The translations under genes and the position numbers were made by a program. From contig NZ_AYZG01000005.1 of assembly GCF_001436695.1 (NCBI RefSeq), forward strand, positions 1 to 35,922: a stretch of DNA of 35,922 bases. Direction: 5' to 3'. Source of the DNA: Lactobacillus taiwanensis DSM 21401. Its GTDB lineage: Bacteria; Bacillota; Bacilli; Lactobacillales; Lactobacillaceae. The notes beneath the pieces were generated by a model. The model was not told the DNA's origin and ran no database searches. It was given only the letters and a program-made list of their open reading frames with translations. Below, one piece after another: positions 7,783 through 16,026 of this stretch (position 1 is its first letter; each line of letters opens with the position of its first letter).

Positions 7783-8715
7783 TTATTTTTGAGCTTTCTT
7801 AGCTTCAGCTTCGTATTCACGAACGATGTTGAAGTTAGAGTCTTTAGAATCTACATAACCGTAATGTTGATAAATGTTTTCAAGAATCTTCTTACCTTTC
7901 TTGGTCTTGGCAATATCCTTGAATGCCTTGGCAAGCTTCTTCTTAAATGACTTAGACATATCACTTCTAACTGAAACAGTATCGTTTGGAATGTACTTAG
8001 TGAAGTAAATTGGAACAACATCCTTCATTACAGCTGGTGCATCTTTGGCAGCAAGTGGACGAGCATCTGAGAAGATAAAGGCAGCGTCAGCGTCTCCGTT
8101 ATAAACTGATAAAACAGCTTGATCGTGTCCCTTAACTTGAACTAACTTACAGTCCTTAGGTACGTTTAAGCCCTTCTTGTGAAGTTCGGCGATTGGAAGA
8201 ACGTAACCAGAAGTAGAGGTTGGATCTTGAACGGCAATTGTCTTACCTTTAAGGTCCTTCCAGGACTTGATCTTAGAACCTTTTTTAACAACGATCATTG
8301 AACGATAGCTGTCCATTAATTTATTATTTTGCTTACCGCTTGGTTCGTCATAGCCGTAACGTTGTGCTTGTAGTAAAACATCGGCTACTCCACGCTTGTG
8401 GGCTAAAACATAAGCATCAGGTGGTAAGAAACCAACATCAACTTTCTTAGATGCCATTGCTTCAACTAAAGCAGAGTTATCAGTTGAAACAGTTACGTGA
8501 ACAGGCATGTGCAATTGCTTTTCAAGTAAACCTTGTAATGGTTTAGCCTTAGCTTCAAGTTTAGAAGCTTGAACACTAGGAACGAATTGAACGTTTAACT
8601 CTTTAGGAGTATAACCATCGCTTGATTTAGAAGCAGATTTACTGTTCGAGCAAGCTGCAGTTGTTGCAGCAAGTAAAACCATAGTGGCAGCAATCAAAAA
8701 TTTCTTTATCTTCAT
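7783..8715 (-). CDS. PhnD-like ABC substrate-binding lipoprotein
   Basis: Lipoprotein of 310 aa in the phosphate/phosphite/phosphonate-binding (PhnD/PtxB) family. The signal peptide ends in a TAAC lipobox with Cys22. The mature domain shows family hallmarks: NVQFVPS near the start, VDVGFLPPDAYVLA, the block DLKGKTIAVQDPTSTSGYVLP, and DADAAFIFSDARP. The ATG at 8715 has GGAGG at ideal spacing. No phnC or phnE transporter gene lies next to it, and it sits alone between terminators. In lactobacilli such proteins may bind something other than phosphonate; the ligand cannot be read from the sequence. A CGAAC box lies about 100 bases upstream. Confidence 0.85.
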   Translation of the reverse strand: MKIKKFLIAATMVLLAATTAACSNSKSASKSSDGYTPKELNVQFVPSVQASKLEAKAKPLQGLLEKQLHMPVHVTVSTDNSALVEAMASKKVDVGFLPPDAYVLAHKRGVADVLLQAQRYGYDEPSGKQNNKLMDSYRSMIVVKKGSKIKSWKDLKGKTIAVQDPTSTSGYVLPIAELHKKGLNVPKDCKLVQVKGHDQAVLSVYNGDADAAFIFSDARPLAAKDAPAVMKDVVPIYFTKYIPNDTVSVRSDMSKSFKKKLAKAFKDIAKTKKGKKILENIYQHYGYVDSKDSNFNIVREYEAEAKKAQK

Positions 8716-8814
8716 TTTTTCCTCCAGAACTATTTAATGAAGTTGACGATTCAAAGATAGCAGACTATAGCTTTAAATTCAATAGAAAAACTGTATAATT
8801 TTGTGATATATCAA

Positions 8815-8833
8815 AATAATTGTTCGTGTTTTA
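8815..8833 (-). promoter_or_regulatory. Second CGAAC (PurR-like) box, upstream of the PhnD-like gene
   Basis: The minus strand reads AAAACACGAACAATTATT, with the same CGAAC core and A/T flanks as the box in the permease leader. It lies about 100 bases before the PhnD-like start codon, where an activator or repressor could act. I found no convincing -35/-10 pair nearby. Confidence 0.3.
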
Positions 8834-8890
8834 TTTTAAAAATACTGATAAAATCAACCAATTAACTATAATAGTAGTGAAATTAGAAAC

Positions 8891-8918
8891 AATAAATCCA
8901 GATGAATAACATCTGGAT
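8891..8918 (-). terminator. Terminator of the cyd-menA operon
   Basis: ATCCAGATG (8896-8904) pairs perfectly with 8910-8918 around a 5-base loop, just past the menA-like stop codon. The T tract after it on the minus strand is weak (TTATTGTTTC). Confidence 0.6.
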
Positions 8919-8924
8919 AAAAAG

Positions 8925-9851
8925 TTATCTAATTCTGAGGTTTAGAATTAAACCAATAAAGAACCCAACGGCTTCAGTAATAAACAATACTTGCGTATTT
9001 TGAACAACTTTAGGAAATGATTTCGGCTTTGTTTGAATCTTCCAAAGAAAGCGCATGTTCTTATAGATGGTTGGAATACAAATTAAAATTAAAGCTACAC
9101 TCCAAGGAAGCACACTAATCCAAATTGCCCAACCAGTTAGGAAAAATCCTAGTAAATAGTTAAACACAAATAAATATAAGCCACCTTTGATTCCAATGTA
9201 TGAAACTAAAGTATGACGTCCATTTGCAATATCTGCGTCATGATCACATAAATTGTTACCAAGCATTAAAGTAAAGTTACAAATCTCCGGTATTCCAGCA
9301 GCTAGAATAATTGGCCAAATAAAGTTCCAATTAAAAGAGACCTTAGAACAAACATTAATATAAACCATTACCAAGAAAATACCAAAACCCATTGCAAAAC
9401 AAGCCGCAATCTCTCCAAAGGGTCCAGCAGAAATTGTATGTGAACCCGTTGAATAGGAAATAGCAATAGCGTAACAAATAATTCCAATAATCCAAATATA
9501 GATATTAGTTTGAAATCCAATTAGAACAGCGCAAACAGCTGAAATGATGAATAGTATCCAAACAAAAGCTAAAACGTGTTTTGGATTAAGATGATACTTA
9601 CCAACCGGATTCTTCTTATGGTCGCCAGTTTTGGCAGCTTTTTCACGTTTATAATCCCAATAGCCATCATTTACATTCATAAAAATTTGTAAAACAATGG
9701 TGGCAATACACATTTCAATTGTGGGGAAAATTCTAAACAATTGAAAATTATATTCGGTATACATCATTCCTAATAAGACCGGAATAATGGAATTAAACAG
9801 CGTACGTGGTTCAACTAATTCATAGTAGCCTTGCTTAGCTTCAGCAGACAT
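8925..9851 (-). CDS. menA: UbiA-family prenyltransferase, MenA-like
   Basis: Membrane protein of 308 aa with about eight hydrophobic segments. It is expected to attach a polyprenyl chain to 1,4-dihydroxy-2-naphthoate, giving demethylmenaquinone. Both Asp-rich prenyl-diphosphate/Mg sites are visible: NVNDGYWDYKRE early in the protein and NNLCDHDADIANGRHT later. As last gene of the cyd operon, 20 bases behind cydC, it is tied to the bd oxidase by position. No genes for making the naphthoate head group are present, consistent with use of an external precursor. AGAAAGAAG precedes the ATG. Another UbiA-type reaction is possible, but the cyd context favours a quinone role. Confidence 0.85.
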   Translation of the reverse strand: MSAEAKQGYYELVEPRTLFNSIIPVLLGMMYTEYNFQLFRIFPTIEMCIATIVLQIFMNVNDGYWDYKREKAAKTGDHKKNPVGKYHLNPKHVLAFVWILFIISAVCAVLIGFQTNIYIWIIGIICYAIAISYSTGSHTISAGPFGEIAACFAMGFGIFLVMVYINVCSKVSFNWNFIWPIILAAGIPEICNFTLMLGNNLCDHDADIANGRHTLVSYIGIKGGLYLFVFNYLLGFFLTGWAIWISVLPWSVALILICIPTIYKNMRFLWKIQTKPKSFPKVVQNTQVLFITEAVGFFIGLILNLRIR

Positions 9852-9871
9852 AGTAAACTTCTTTCTATTTT

Positions 9872-11617
9872 TTAGATTAGTCCTTGATCCATTAAATAAA
9901 GTTGGTGGAAATGTTCATTATGCTTAAAAAGTTCATGTGGATTTCCCTGCATTGTAACTTTGCCATCTTTAAAGAAGAGAACTTCGTTCATATATTTTAC
10001 ACCTTGTAAGTGGTGGGTTACCCAAACGACTGTCTTATTTTTTAAAACTTCAAACACTAAATTTAAAAGTTTTTGTTCTGTAAGAGGATCTAAACCAACA
10101 GTGGGCTCGTCTAAGAGGACGATTGGTGTGTCTTGCAAAAGTACACGTGCTAGTGCTAATCGTTCTTTCTGACCGCCTGAAAAGCGTGCTCCAGCTTCAG
10201 CTACTTCTGTGTCTAGCTTCTTAGGAAGTGAATTAACAAAATCGGCTAGCTGGACTTTTCCTAAAATTTCCATCATTTGATCTGTAGTAGCATCTGGGTT
10301 AGCCATTTTGAGATTTTCGTAAATAGTTGTATTAAACAAAAATGGTTCTTGGTTTAGAACCGAGAATAACTTTGAGCGTTCCTTTTGAAGTTTAAGAACG
10401 TTTAAATGGTCGAGTGTCACAGTCCCTTGGCTAGGTTTTAAATCACCTAAGATTAATTGCAAAATAGTACTTTTACCAGCACCTGATGGGCCGATTAAAG
10501 CGGCTTTTTGACCTTTTTTTAGAGTGAGCGAAAAGTTTTGAATAATTGGATGATCTTCCTTAGGATAAGTGAATGAAATATCTGATACTTTTAAGGTACC
10601 TGCAAAGGCAGGATCAAGATGTTCTTGAGCTGGCAAACGGTTTTCTGGTACTTTTAATTCGTTTAAATGCTTCACTGAATCACTATAGGTATGCCATTCT
10701 TCAATTCCCTGTCCAACTGGAATAAAGGCATCTGATAAAGGGAAGAGGGCTAAGACTACAGCTCCAACATAGTTTGCGGCCTCTTGATTGTAAGTGAGTG
10801 TTTGGTTAGTAAAATAAAGTAAGGTAACAGCCATTAAACCAAAAATAAACTCAAGTCCAAAATCTCTTGCCCAATCAAACTTTCCAGACTTCTTTTCGTT
10901 TTTACTTAAAGACTTTAATGTGTTTTTTGTTTGATTGAAAAAGTCAGCTTTTCGACCAGAAATTTTCCAATCCCCAGCTCCTAGAACTTGATCAGTAAAT
11001 TCTGTATAAAGCTTTGCTTTTTCTTCTTTTTCTTTAGTACGTACGGCCGCTTGCTTTAAGAGAGAAAAGAAAGGTACTAATACTAGTTCTGCAACTAGTA
11101 AAATTGCAATTACTCCAGCTAAGGGCCAAGAAAAGAGCCCAAGCAAAATTACTACGATAAAGCCAACTAAGTAGCTCAAGATCGCAGGAAAGATAGTTCT
11201 TAGGTAAAGGTTTTGTAAATGACCAATATCATCAGTAAGAAGAGACAAAATACTGCCTGTTTGAAAATTTGAGCCAACAGCTGAAGTATTTCTTTCAGCA
11301 ATGTAAAAGAGGCGTCTTCTCAAAGAACTAGTGACGCGTAAAATCCAGTTATGAGATACTAAACGCTCTAAATATCTAAATAAAGGCCGGCCGATACCAA
11401 CAGCTCGCATTAAAACGATTGGTACATAAATCATCAAAATGTTTTCAGGACGAGTAGCGGCCTTATCGATGGTATAGCCTGCATAAAACATCAAAGCTCC
11501 ACCGCAAAAGAACATTACAACGCCGATAAAAATTGCTAAGAGAAAGTTCCATTTATATTGTGCTAGGTATGGTTTGATCCAGTGATCATTTTTCCAAGAA
11601 AATTTTTTATTCATCAT
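9872..11617 (-). CDS. cydC: CydC-type ABC exporter subunit (cytochrome bd assembly)
   Basis: ABC half-transporter of 581 aa: six transmembrane segments in roughly the first 320 residues, then a nucleotide-binding domain with Walker A GPSGAGKST, signature FSGGQKER and Walker B VLLDEPT. With the preceding gene it should form the CydDC heterodimer, which exports thiols (cysteine, glutathione) and is needed to build cytochrome bd. The start overlaps the cydD stop by four bases (ATGA), implying translational coupling; two consecutive ATGs are possible starts. Downstream, menA begins after 20 bases. Assignment of CydC versus CydD follows gene order and general resemblance. Confidence 0.88.
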   Translation of the reverse strand: MMNKKFSWKNDHWIKPYLAQYKWNFLLAIFIGVVMFFCGGALMFYAGYTIDKAATRPENILMIYVPIVLMRAVGIGRPLFRYLERLVSHNWILRVTSSLRRRLFYIAERNTSAVGSNFQTGSILSLLTDDIGHLQNLYLRTIFPAILSYLVGFIVVILLGLFSWPLAGVIAILLVAELVLVPFFSLLKQAAVRTKEKEEKAKLYTEFTDQVLGAGDWKISGRKADFFNQTKNTLKSLSKNEKKSGKFDWARDFGLEFIFGLMAVTLLYFTNQTLTYNQEAANYVGAVVLALFPLSDAFIPVGQGIEEWHTYSDSVKHLNELKVPENRLPAQEHLDPAFAGTLKVSDISFTYPKEDHPIIQNFSLTLKKGQKAALIGPSGAGKSTILQLILGDLKPSQGTVTLDHLNVLKLQKERSKLFSVLNQEPFLFNTTIYENLKMANPDATTDQMMEILGKVQLADFVNSLPKKLDTEVAEAGARFSGGQKERLALARVLLQDTPIVLLDEPTVGLDPLTEQKLLNLVFEVLKNKTVVWVTHHLQGVKYMNEVLFFKDGKVTMQGNPHELFKHNEHFHQLYLMDQGLI

Positions 11618-13431
11618 AATAGGTCTTCTTTCAGTGGCTGAGTTAGTTTCTTAAAAGCAGTTCCATTTTTAGCTAAATCAGCAGGTGTACCTTGTTCAAC
11701 AATTTCCCCATTTTCAATCACTAGACACCAGTCCATGTCATTCAACCAGTGCAAGCGGTGAGTTGTGAAAAATACTAAATGGTTTTCCATTAATTTTTTC
11801 ATTGGTTCTTTTAATTCGTATTCAGTCTCGATATCAAGGTGAGCAGTAGGCTCATCGAAGAATAGAATCCTGCGATCTTTAGCTAAAAAAGCACGTGCTA
11901 GTGCGATTCGCTGCTTTTGACCACCAGAAATACCACGCCCATTTTCACCAATTTTAGTATTCAAACCATCTTTTAAGCTGGCAATAAAATTATTTAAGTC
12001 AGTTGCTTTTAATGCTGTATTGATCTCTTCTTGATTGGCATCGGGATTATAGAAGATCAAATTGTCTTTGATACTAGCAGCAAACATGTATGGATCCTGA
12101 GGGATATAAGTAATTTGATTTTGCCAATTCTTTTGATTGAGTTGAGTAAGATTTTGTCCATTAACGATGAAGTTATCTTCTTTAAGGTGTGGGGTGAGAA
12201 ATCCAGCTAAAATTCGCATTAAAGTCGTTTTACCTGCGCCTGTTGGACCAATAATACCAACTTTTTGAAATCCAGTAAGGTTTAAGTTGATATTTTGTAA
12301 TTCATCAACTGTATGACTGGTTTGCGCAGATGATTTTTTATTTTTAACTACACCAGTCATTTTGGCGTTTTTATTAACAGTAAATTTATTTTGATCAACA
12401 TGACTATAGTTAAAAGAAAGATCTTTAGCTATAAGCGTACTGCCTTTGTTCCACGTGAAACGTGATAATTGGTCTTCTTGCGGAGTAGTAGGAAAAGACA
12501 GGATATCAAAAATCTGTCCAAGTGCGTTTTTTCCATTTAAAGTAGCATGGAAGTCATTACCAAAATCACGGATTGGTAAAAAATATTCAGGTGATAGGAT
12601 CAATATAACAAGTGAAGGATAAAGAATCAGATTGCCATTGATCAAACCAATTCCTAAAAACATAGCAATCATTGCAATTGATAAAGTAGTAAAGAAATCG
12701 AGTGTAAAAGTTGATAAGATAGCAACTCTTAAAACACCCATAGTTTTTTTGCGGTAATTTTCACTATTTTTATAAACAATATTTCCATATCGTCTAGCAA
12801 GTCCCAGAACTTTTAAAGTACTTAGTCCACGCAAAGCATCTACAAAGTGATTTTGTAATTTAACGTAACCAGCATATTGTTTAATAGCTTTACTTTGGGC
12901 TGCTGTTCCTAAAATAATCATGAACAAGATCAATAAAGGAAAAACTAACAGTAAAATCCAGCCAGAAAGTGCATTTAATGTAAAGACGTAGATTAAAATC
13001 ACCCACGGAATAATTGCTAGAGCTATTAATTTAGGAAAGATTAAGGATAAATAGTTAGATATTTCATCCATGCCATCAAGAAAGGTCGAAACTAAATTTC
13101 CCGTTCCAATTCTTGATACAAGAGCAATTCCTCCATCGTAAGTTTTATTAAGGAGCTGCTTACGCAAGAGAGTAGTTGTTTGATTAGCGTAACGGTTCAT
13201 GTACCATTTTTGAAACCAATTAATTCCTTGTCTCAATAAATAAAAAATTAAAAATAGTAAAACATCTTGTGTAATATCGGTAAAGGGATGTCGTTTCCAA
13301 GAGCCGACAATTGCTTGAGCAAGAAATATTCCTTGCCCCAAAATAGCAAATGCTTGCAAGAACATTAGTCCTGCAAGCATTGCGAGCATGATTTTGGCTT
13401 TTGGCAATTTGAAAAGTCGTTTATCAATCAT
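11614..13431 (-). CDS. cydD: CydD-type ABC exporter subunit (cytochrome bd assembly)
   Basis: Partner ABC half-transporter, 605 aa, with an N-terminal six-helix membrane domain and a C-terminal ATPase domain carrying Walker A GPTGAGKTT, signature ISGGQKQR and Walker B ILFFDEPT. It lies 18 bases behind cydB and overlaps cydC by four bases. One oddity is a Lys/Ser/Thr-rich insert of about 30 residues (near 345-373) between the first strand of the ATPase domain (LSFNYSH) and the strand leading to Walker A. It is polar and probably a surface loop, and makes the protein longer than CydC. Role as for CydC: periplasm-facing redox control needed for bd oxidase assembly. Confidence 0.88.
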   Translation of the reverse strand: MIDKRLFKLPKAKIMLAMLAGLMFLQAFAILGQGIFLAQAIVGSWKRHPFTDITQDVLLFLIFYLLRQGINWFQKWYMNRYANQTTTLLRKQLLNKTYDGGIALVSRIGTGNLVSTFLDGMDEISNYLSLIFPKLIALAIIPWVILIYVFTLNALSGWILLLVFPLLILFMIILGTAAQSKAIKQYAGYVKLQNHFVDALRGLSTLKVLGLARRYGNIVYKNSENYRKKTMGVLRVAILSTFTLDFFTTLSIAMIAMFLGIGLINGNLILYPSLVILILSPEYFLPIRDFGNDFHATLNGKNALGQIFDILSFPTTPQEDQLSRFTWNKGSTLIAKDLSFNYSHVDQNKFTVNKNAKMTGVVKNKKSSAQTSHTVDELQNINLNLTGFQKVGIIGPTGAGKTTLMRILAGFLTPHLKEDNFIVNGQNLTQLNQKNWQNQITYIPQDPYMFAASIKDNLIFYNPDANQEEINTALKATDLNNFIASLKDGLNTKIGENGRGISGGQKQRIALARAFLAKDRRILFFDEPTAHLDIETEYELKEPMKKLMENHLVFFTTHRLHWLNDMDWCLVIENGEIVEQGTPADLAKNGTAFKKLTQPLKEDLL

Positions 13432-13449
13432 TTTTATTCCTGTTCTAGA

Positions 13450-14472
13450 TTAAGCATTTTGGGTTACCTTAATTCTGCGTCTAAATACTACATATGACCA
13501 GATAATATAAGCTAATGCAATTGGCAAGAGGATAAGAGCTACAATCGTCATTACCTCAAGTGTCAATTTGGAGTTAGCAGCAGTCTTAATTAATAGTGAG
13601 TGAGCTGGATCAGTAGCGATTAATACACGTGGGAATAGTCCGTTGAATAAAAGTCCAACAACAGCAACTAAAGTCAATCCACTTGTTACAAAAGCAGTGG
13701 CTTGCTTATTTTTGATCAAAGCAATATCTGACCAAGCAGTTAAAGCAATAATGATTAAAGTAATAATTGTGGAAGAAATTGGTCTTAGCTTAAAGAAATC
13801 AGTTTGGAAGAAGATCAATAAGGCAAAAACAACTTCACCGATATATGCTACAAGATAAAGCTTTTCGTTTAAACTAGCAGCACGTTCACTTAATTCAGGG
13901 TCATCAATTCTTAATCTTAAGAAATTAATGCCGTGAATTAAACAAAGAAGTACTCCAGCAACTCCCGCTACAACGGAGAGTGGGTTAACTATATTCCAGA
14001 AACTTAAGCTCATATTTCCTTGAGCATCAATTGGAACACCCTGGATTAAACTACCAAACATCATTGTTAAGAAGAATGGCGCTAGTAAACTTCCCCAGAA
14101 TAAAGTTCCAGTCCAAATTCTAAAGCCATGTTCAGTTTCTGCATGGGCAGAGAATTCGAATGATACCCCTCTAATAATTAAGGCAAATAAGGTAAAGAAG
14201 AGCAGAATATAATATCCACTAAATAAACTTGCATACCAATCAGAAAATGAAGCAAACATGGCACCACCAGCTGTAATTAGCCATACTTCGTTTCCATCCC
14301 AGTGTGGGCCAATAGTTTCCATCATGAGATGCTTTTCTTGATCATTTCTAGCTAAAAATTTAGTTGCCATACCTACCCCATAGTCAAAACCTTCAGTGAA
14401 GTAGAAGATCATGAAGAGTAAGCCAATCAATAAAAACCAAAGCAACTGTAAAAAGTCAATTCCATCGATCAT
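13450..14472 (-). CDS. cydB: Cytochrome bd ubiquinol/menaquinol oxidase subunit II
   Basis: Membrane protein of 340 aa, the second subunit of cytochrome bd, which supports heme binding in subunit I and the proton path. Family signatures include the N-terminal YFTEGFDYGVG block, IGPHWDGNEVWLITAGGAMFA, and FWGSLLAPFF. About eight to nine hydrophobic segments are visible. The ATG overlaps the cydA stop by one base (TAATG), with a purine-rich site inside cydA, so the two subunits are translationally coupled. Length is typical for Firmicutes. Confidence 0.95.
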   Translation of the reverse strand: MIDGIDFLQLLWFLLIGLLFMIFYFTEGFDYGVGMATKFLARNDQEKHLMMETIGPHWDGNEVWLITAGGAMFASFSDWYASLFSGYYILLFFTLFALIIRGVSFEFSAHAETEHGFRIWTGTLFWGSLLAPFFLTMMFGSLIQGVPIDAQGNMSLSFWNIVNPLSVVAGVAGVLLCLIHGINFLRLRIDDPELSERAASLNEKLYLVAYIGEVVFALLIFFQTDFFKLRPISSTIITLIIIALTAWSDIALIKNKQATAFVTSGLTLVAVVGLLFNGLFPRVLIATDPAHSLLIKTAANSKLTLEVMTIVALILLPIALAYIIWSYVVFRRRIKVTQNA

Positions 14473-15863
14473 TAGTATGCACCCCTTTCAAGTGTATCAG
14501 CTACACCCATGTCAAGTTGGCGCTTGCAGTAGTAAATCATCACTGCGCCAAGCGTTGAGAAGATAAGGAAGTACATAATGTTTGTGAACCAAAGTTCACC
14601 TGTCGTTGTACTTGCAGAAATCGAGTCGGCAATTGTGAAGAGACCATAAACAGTCCATGGAAAACGACCCAATTCTGTAATGAACCAACCACAAGTATTA
14701 GCAACAAATGGAAGGAAGGTAGAAATACCTAAAATCCCTAAGAACCAACGCTTATTTTCAATTGTGTTCTTCTTTGGACGAGTCCAAATTAAACCTAGGA
14801 TTGAAAGTAATGCGAATAAGGCACCAAAACCTGCCATAATTCTGAAGCTATAGAACAAGGTCTTGACAGGCACATAATAGCTCATGTCCTTGCCAAATTT
14901 CTTGTCATATTTAGCATGTAATTCCTTATTAATTTGGTTCATTCCTTTAATAGAACCGCTAGTCTTATGGTAAGTAAGAATAGTTAAAACATCAGGAATA
15001 GAAATTGCACCTTCATTTTTATGTTCTTTCGTATTTAAGTTAGCTACGATATCCCAAGGTGCATGATCACCAGTAGTTTCGTAAACACCTTCAGTTGCAG
15101 CAAACTTCATTGGTTGTTCATGAATTTCAACTTGAGTTTGATAGTCACCAGCCCCAATTTCAGCGATTGAAGCAAATAAAGCAATCCATAAAGCAACTCT
15201 CATTGACTTCTTGTGGAAGTTAACATCGCGTTTTCTAAGCAATCCAAAAGCAGCCATACCAATTACTACAAATGAGGCAGTAACGATCGCACCGATTACT
15301 ACGTGTGGGAAACTAGCCCAAAGTTGTTTGTTTGCAATTAAAGCCCAGAAACTAGCCATCTGTGCCTTACCATTTTTAATGACATAGCCAACAGGGTGTT
15401 GCATAAAGGCATTAGCAGTCAAAATCCAGATTGCACTTAACATTGAGCCGATAAAAGAAATCCAAACCAAAGCACAGTGAAGACCTGGTTTGAATTTATT
15501 CCAAGTAAACATCCATAAGCCAATAAAGGTAGATTCCATAAAGAAGGCAAGTAAAGCTTCAATGGCTAATGGAGCACCAAAAATATCTCCCATAAAACGA
15601 GAGTAGTCAGACCAGTTCATTCCGAATTGGAATTCTTGAATAAGACCTGTAACTACCCCAACAGCAAAGCTCAAAAGATAAATTTTCCCCCAGAACTGAG
15701 CCATCTTTTTGTATACTTCGTCCTTTTTAACGACGTAGAGTGTTTCCATGATTGATACAATGAATCCCATCCCGATGGAGAAGGGAACAAAGAAGAAGTG
15801 GAAGACTGTAGTCATTGCGAATTGGAAGCGGGCAAGATCTAACATTGTTACACCCGATAACAT
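14472..15863 (-). CDS. cydA: Cytochrome bd oxidase subunit I
   Basis: Heme-bearing catalytic subunit of cytochrome bd, 463 aa, which oxidises menaquinol and reduces oxygen to water in the membrane. His22 in TTVFHFFFVPFSIG corresponds to the heme b595 ligand; the quinol-site motif QPMKFAATEG contains the Lys and Glu known from the Q loop; GWFITELGRFPW is the conserved GRxPW block. The short Q loop is the Firmicutes form. I place the start at 15863, the second of two ATGs, because AGGTG lies seven bases before it but directly abuts the ATG at 15869. It is the first gene of the operon and controlled by the promoter and cre site just upstream. Heme must come from outside, as no heme synthesis genes are in view. 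Confidence 0.95.
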   Translation of the reverse strand: MLSGVTMLDLARFQFAMTTVFHFFFVPFSIGMGFIVSIMETLYVVKKDEVYKKMAQFWGKIYLLSFAVGVVTGLIQEFQFGMNWSDYSRFMGDIFGAPLAIEALLAFFMESTFIGLWMFTWNKFKPGLHCALVWISFIGSMLSAIWILTANAFMQHPVGYVIKNGKAQMASFWALIANKQLWASFPHVVIGAIVTASFVVIGMAAFGLLRKRDVNFHKKSMRVALWIALFASIAEIGAGDYQTQVEIHEQPMKFAATEGVYETTGDHAPWDIVANLNTKEHKNEGAISIPDVLTILTYHKTSGSIKGMNQINKELHAKYDKKFGKDMSYYVPVKTLFYSFRIMAGFGALFALLSILGLIWTRPKKNTIENKRWFLGILGISTFLPFVANTCGWFITELGRFPWTVYGLFTIADSISASTTTGELWFTNIMYFLIFSTLGAVMIYYCKRQLDMGVADTLERGAY

Positions 15864-15911
15864 TTTCATTCACCTATTTCTATTTCCACATATATAACAT
15901 CCGTTTCCTTA

Positions 15912-15940
15912 AGCATATACTTTATTGATGACGTTTTCAA
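15912..15940 (-). promoter_or_regulatory. Promoter of the cydABDC-menA operon
   Basis: On the minus strand TTGAAA (15935-15940) and TATGCT (15912-15917) are 17 bases apart, giving a leader of about 40 bases. The -35 is embedded in a cre-like site. Confidence 0.65.
15926..15939 (-). promoter_or_regulatory. cre site (CcpA) on the cyd promoter
   Basis: TGAAAACGTCATCA matches the consensus TGWAANCGNTNWCA at all fixed positions but one. It overlaps the -35 element and the spacer, so CcpA binding should repress cyd on preferred sugars. Confidence 0.6.
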
Positions 15941-15989
15941 TAATATATAAGAATAAGTTTATAAATTTTTTCTTAGGTAAATTAGGGAC

Positions 15990-16022
15990 AAAAAATAAGG
16001 ATCTCGAGATTGAAATCCTTAT
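15990..16022 (-). terminator. Terminator of the YdcF-like/ABC transporter unit
   Basis: ATAAGGAT (16015-16022 on the minus strand) pairs with 15995-16002 and is followed by a T run, four bases past the ABC transporter stop. Confidence 0.7.
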
Positions 16023-16026
16023 CAAG

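Noticed and set aside
15918-15945. Rex (redox) operator in the cyd promoter
   Set aside because: TTGA...TCAA around the cre lacks the TTGTGA/TCACAA arms; the cre reading fits better.
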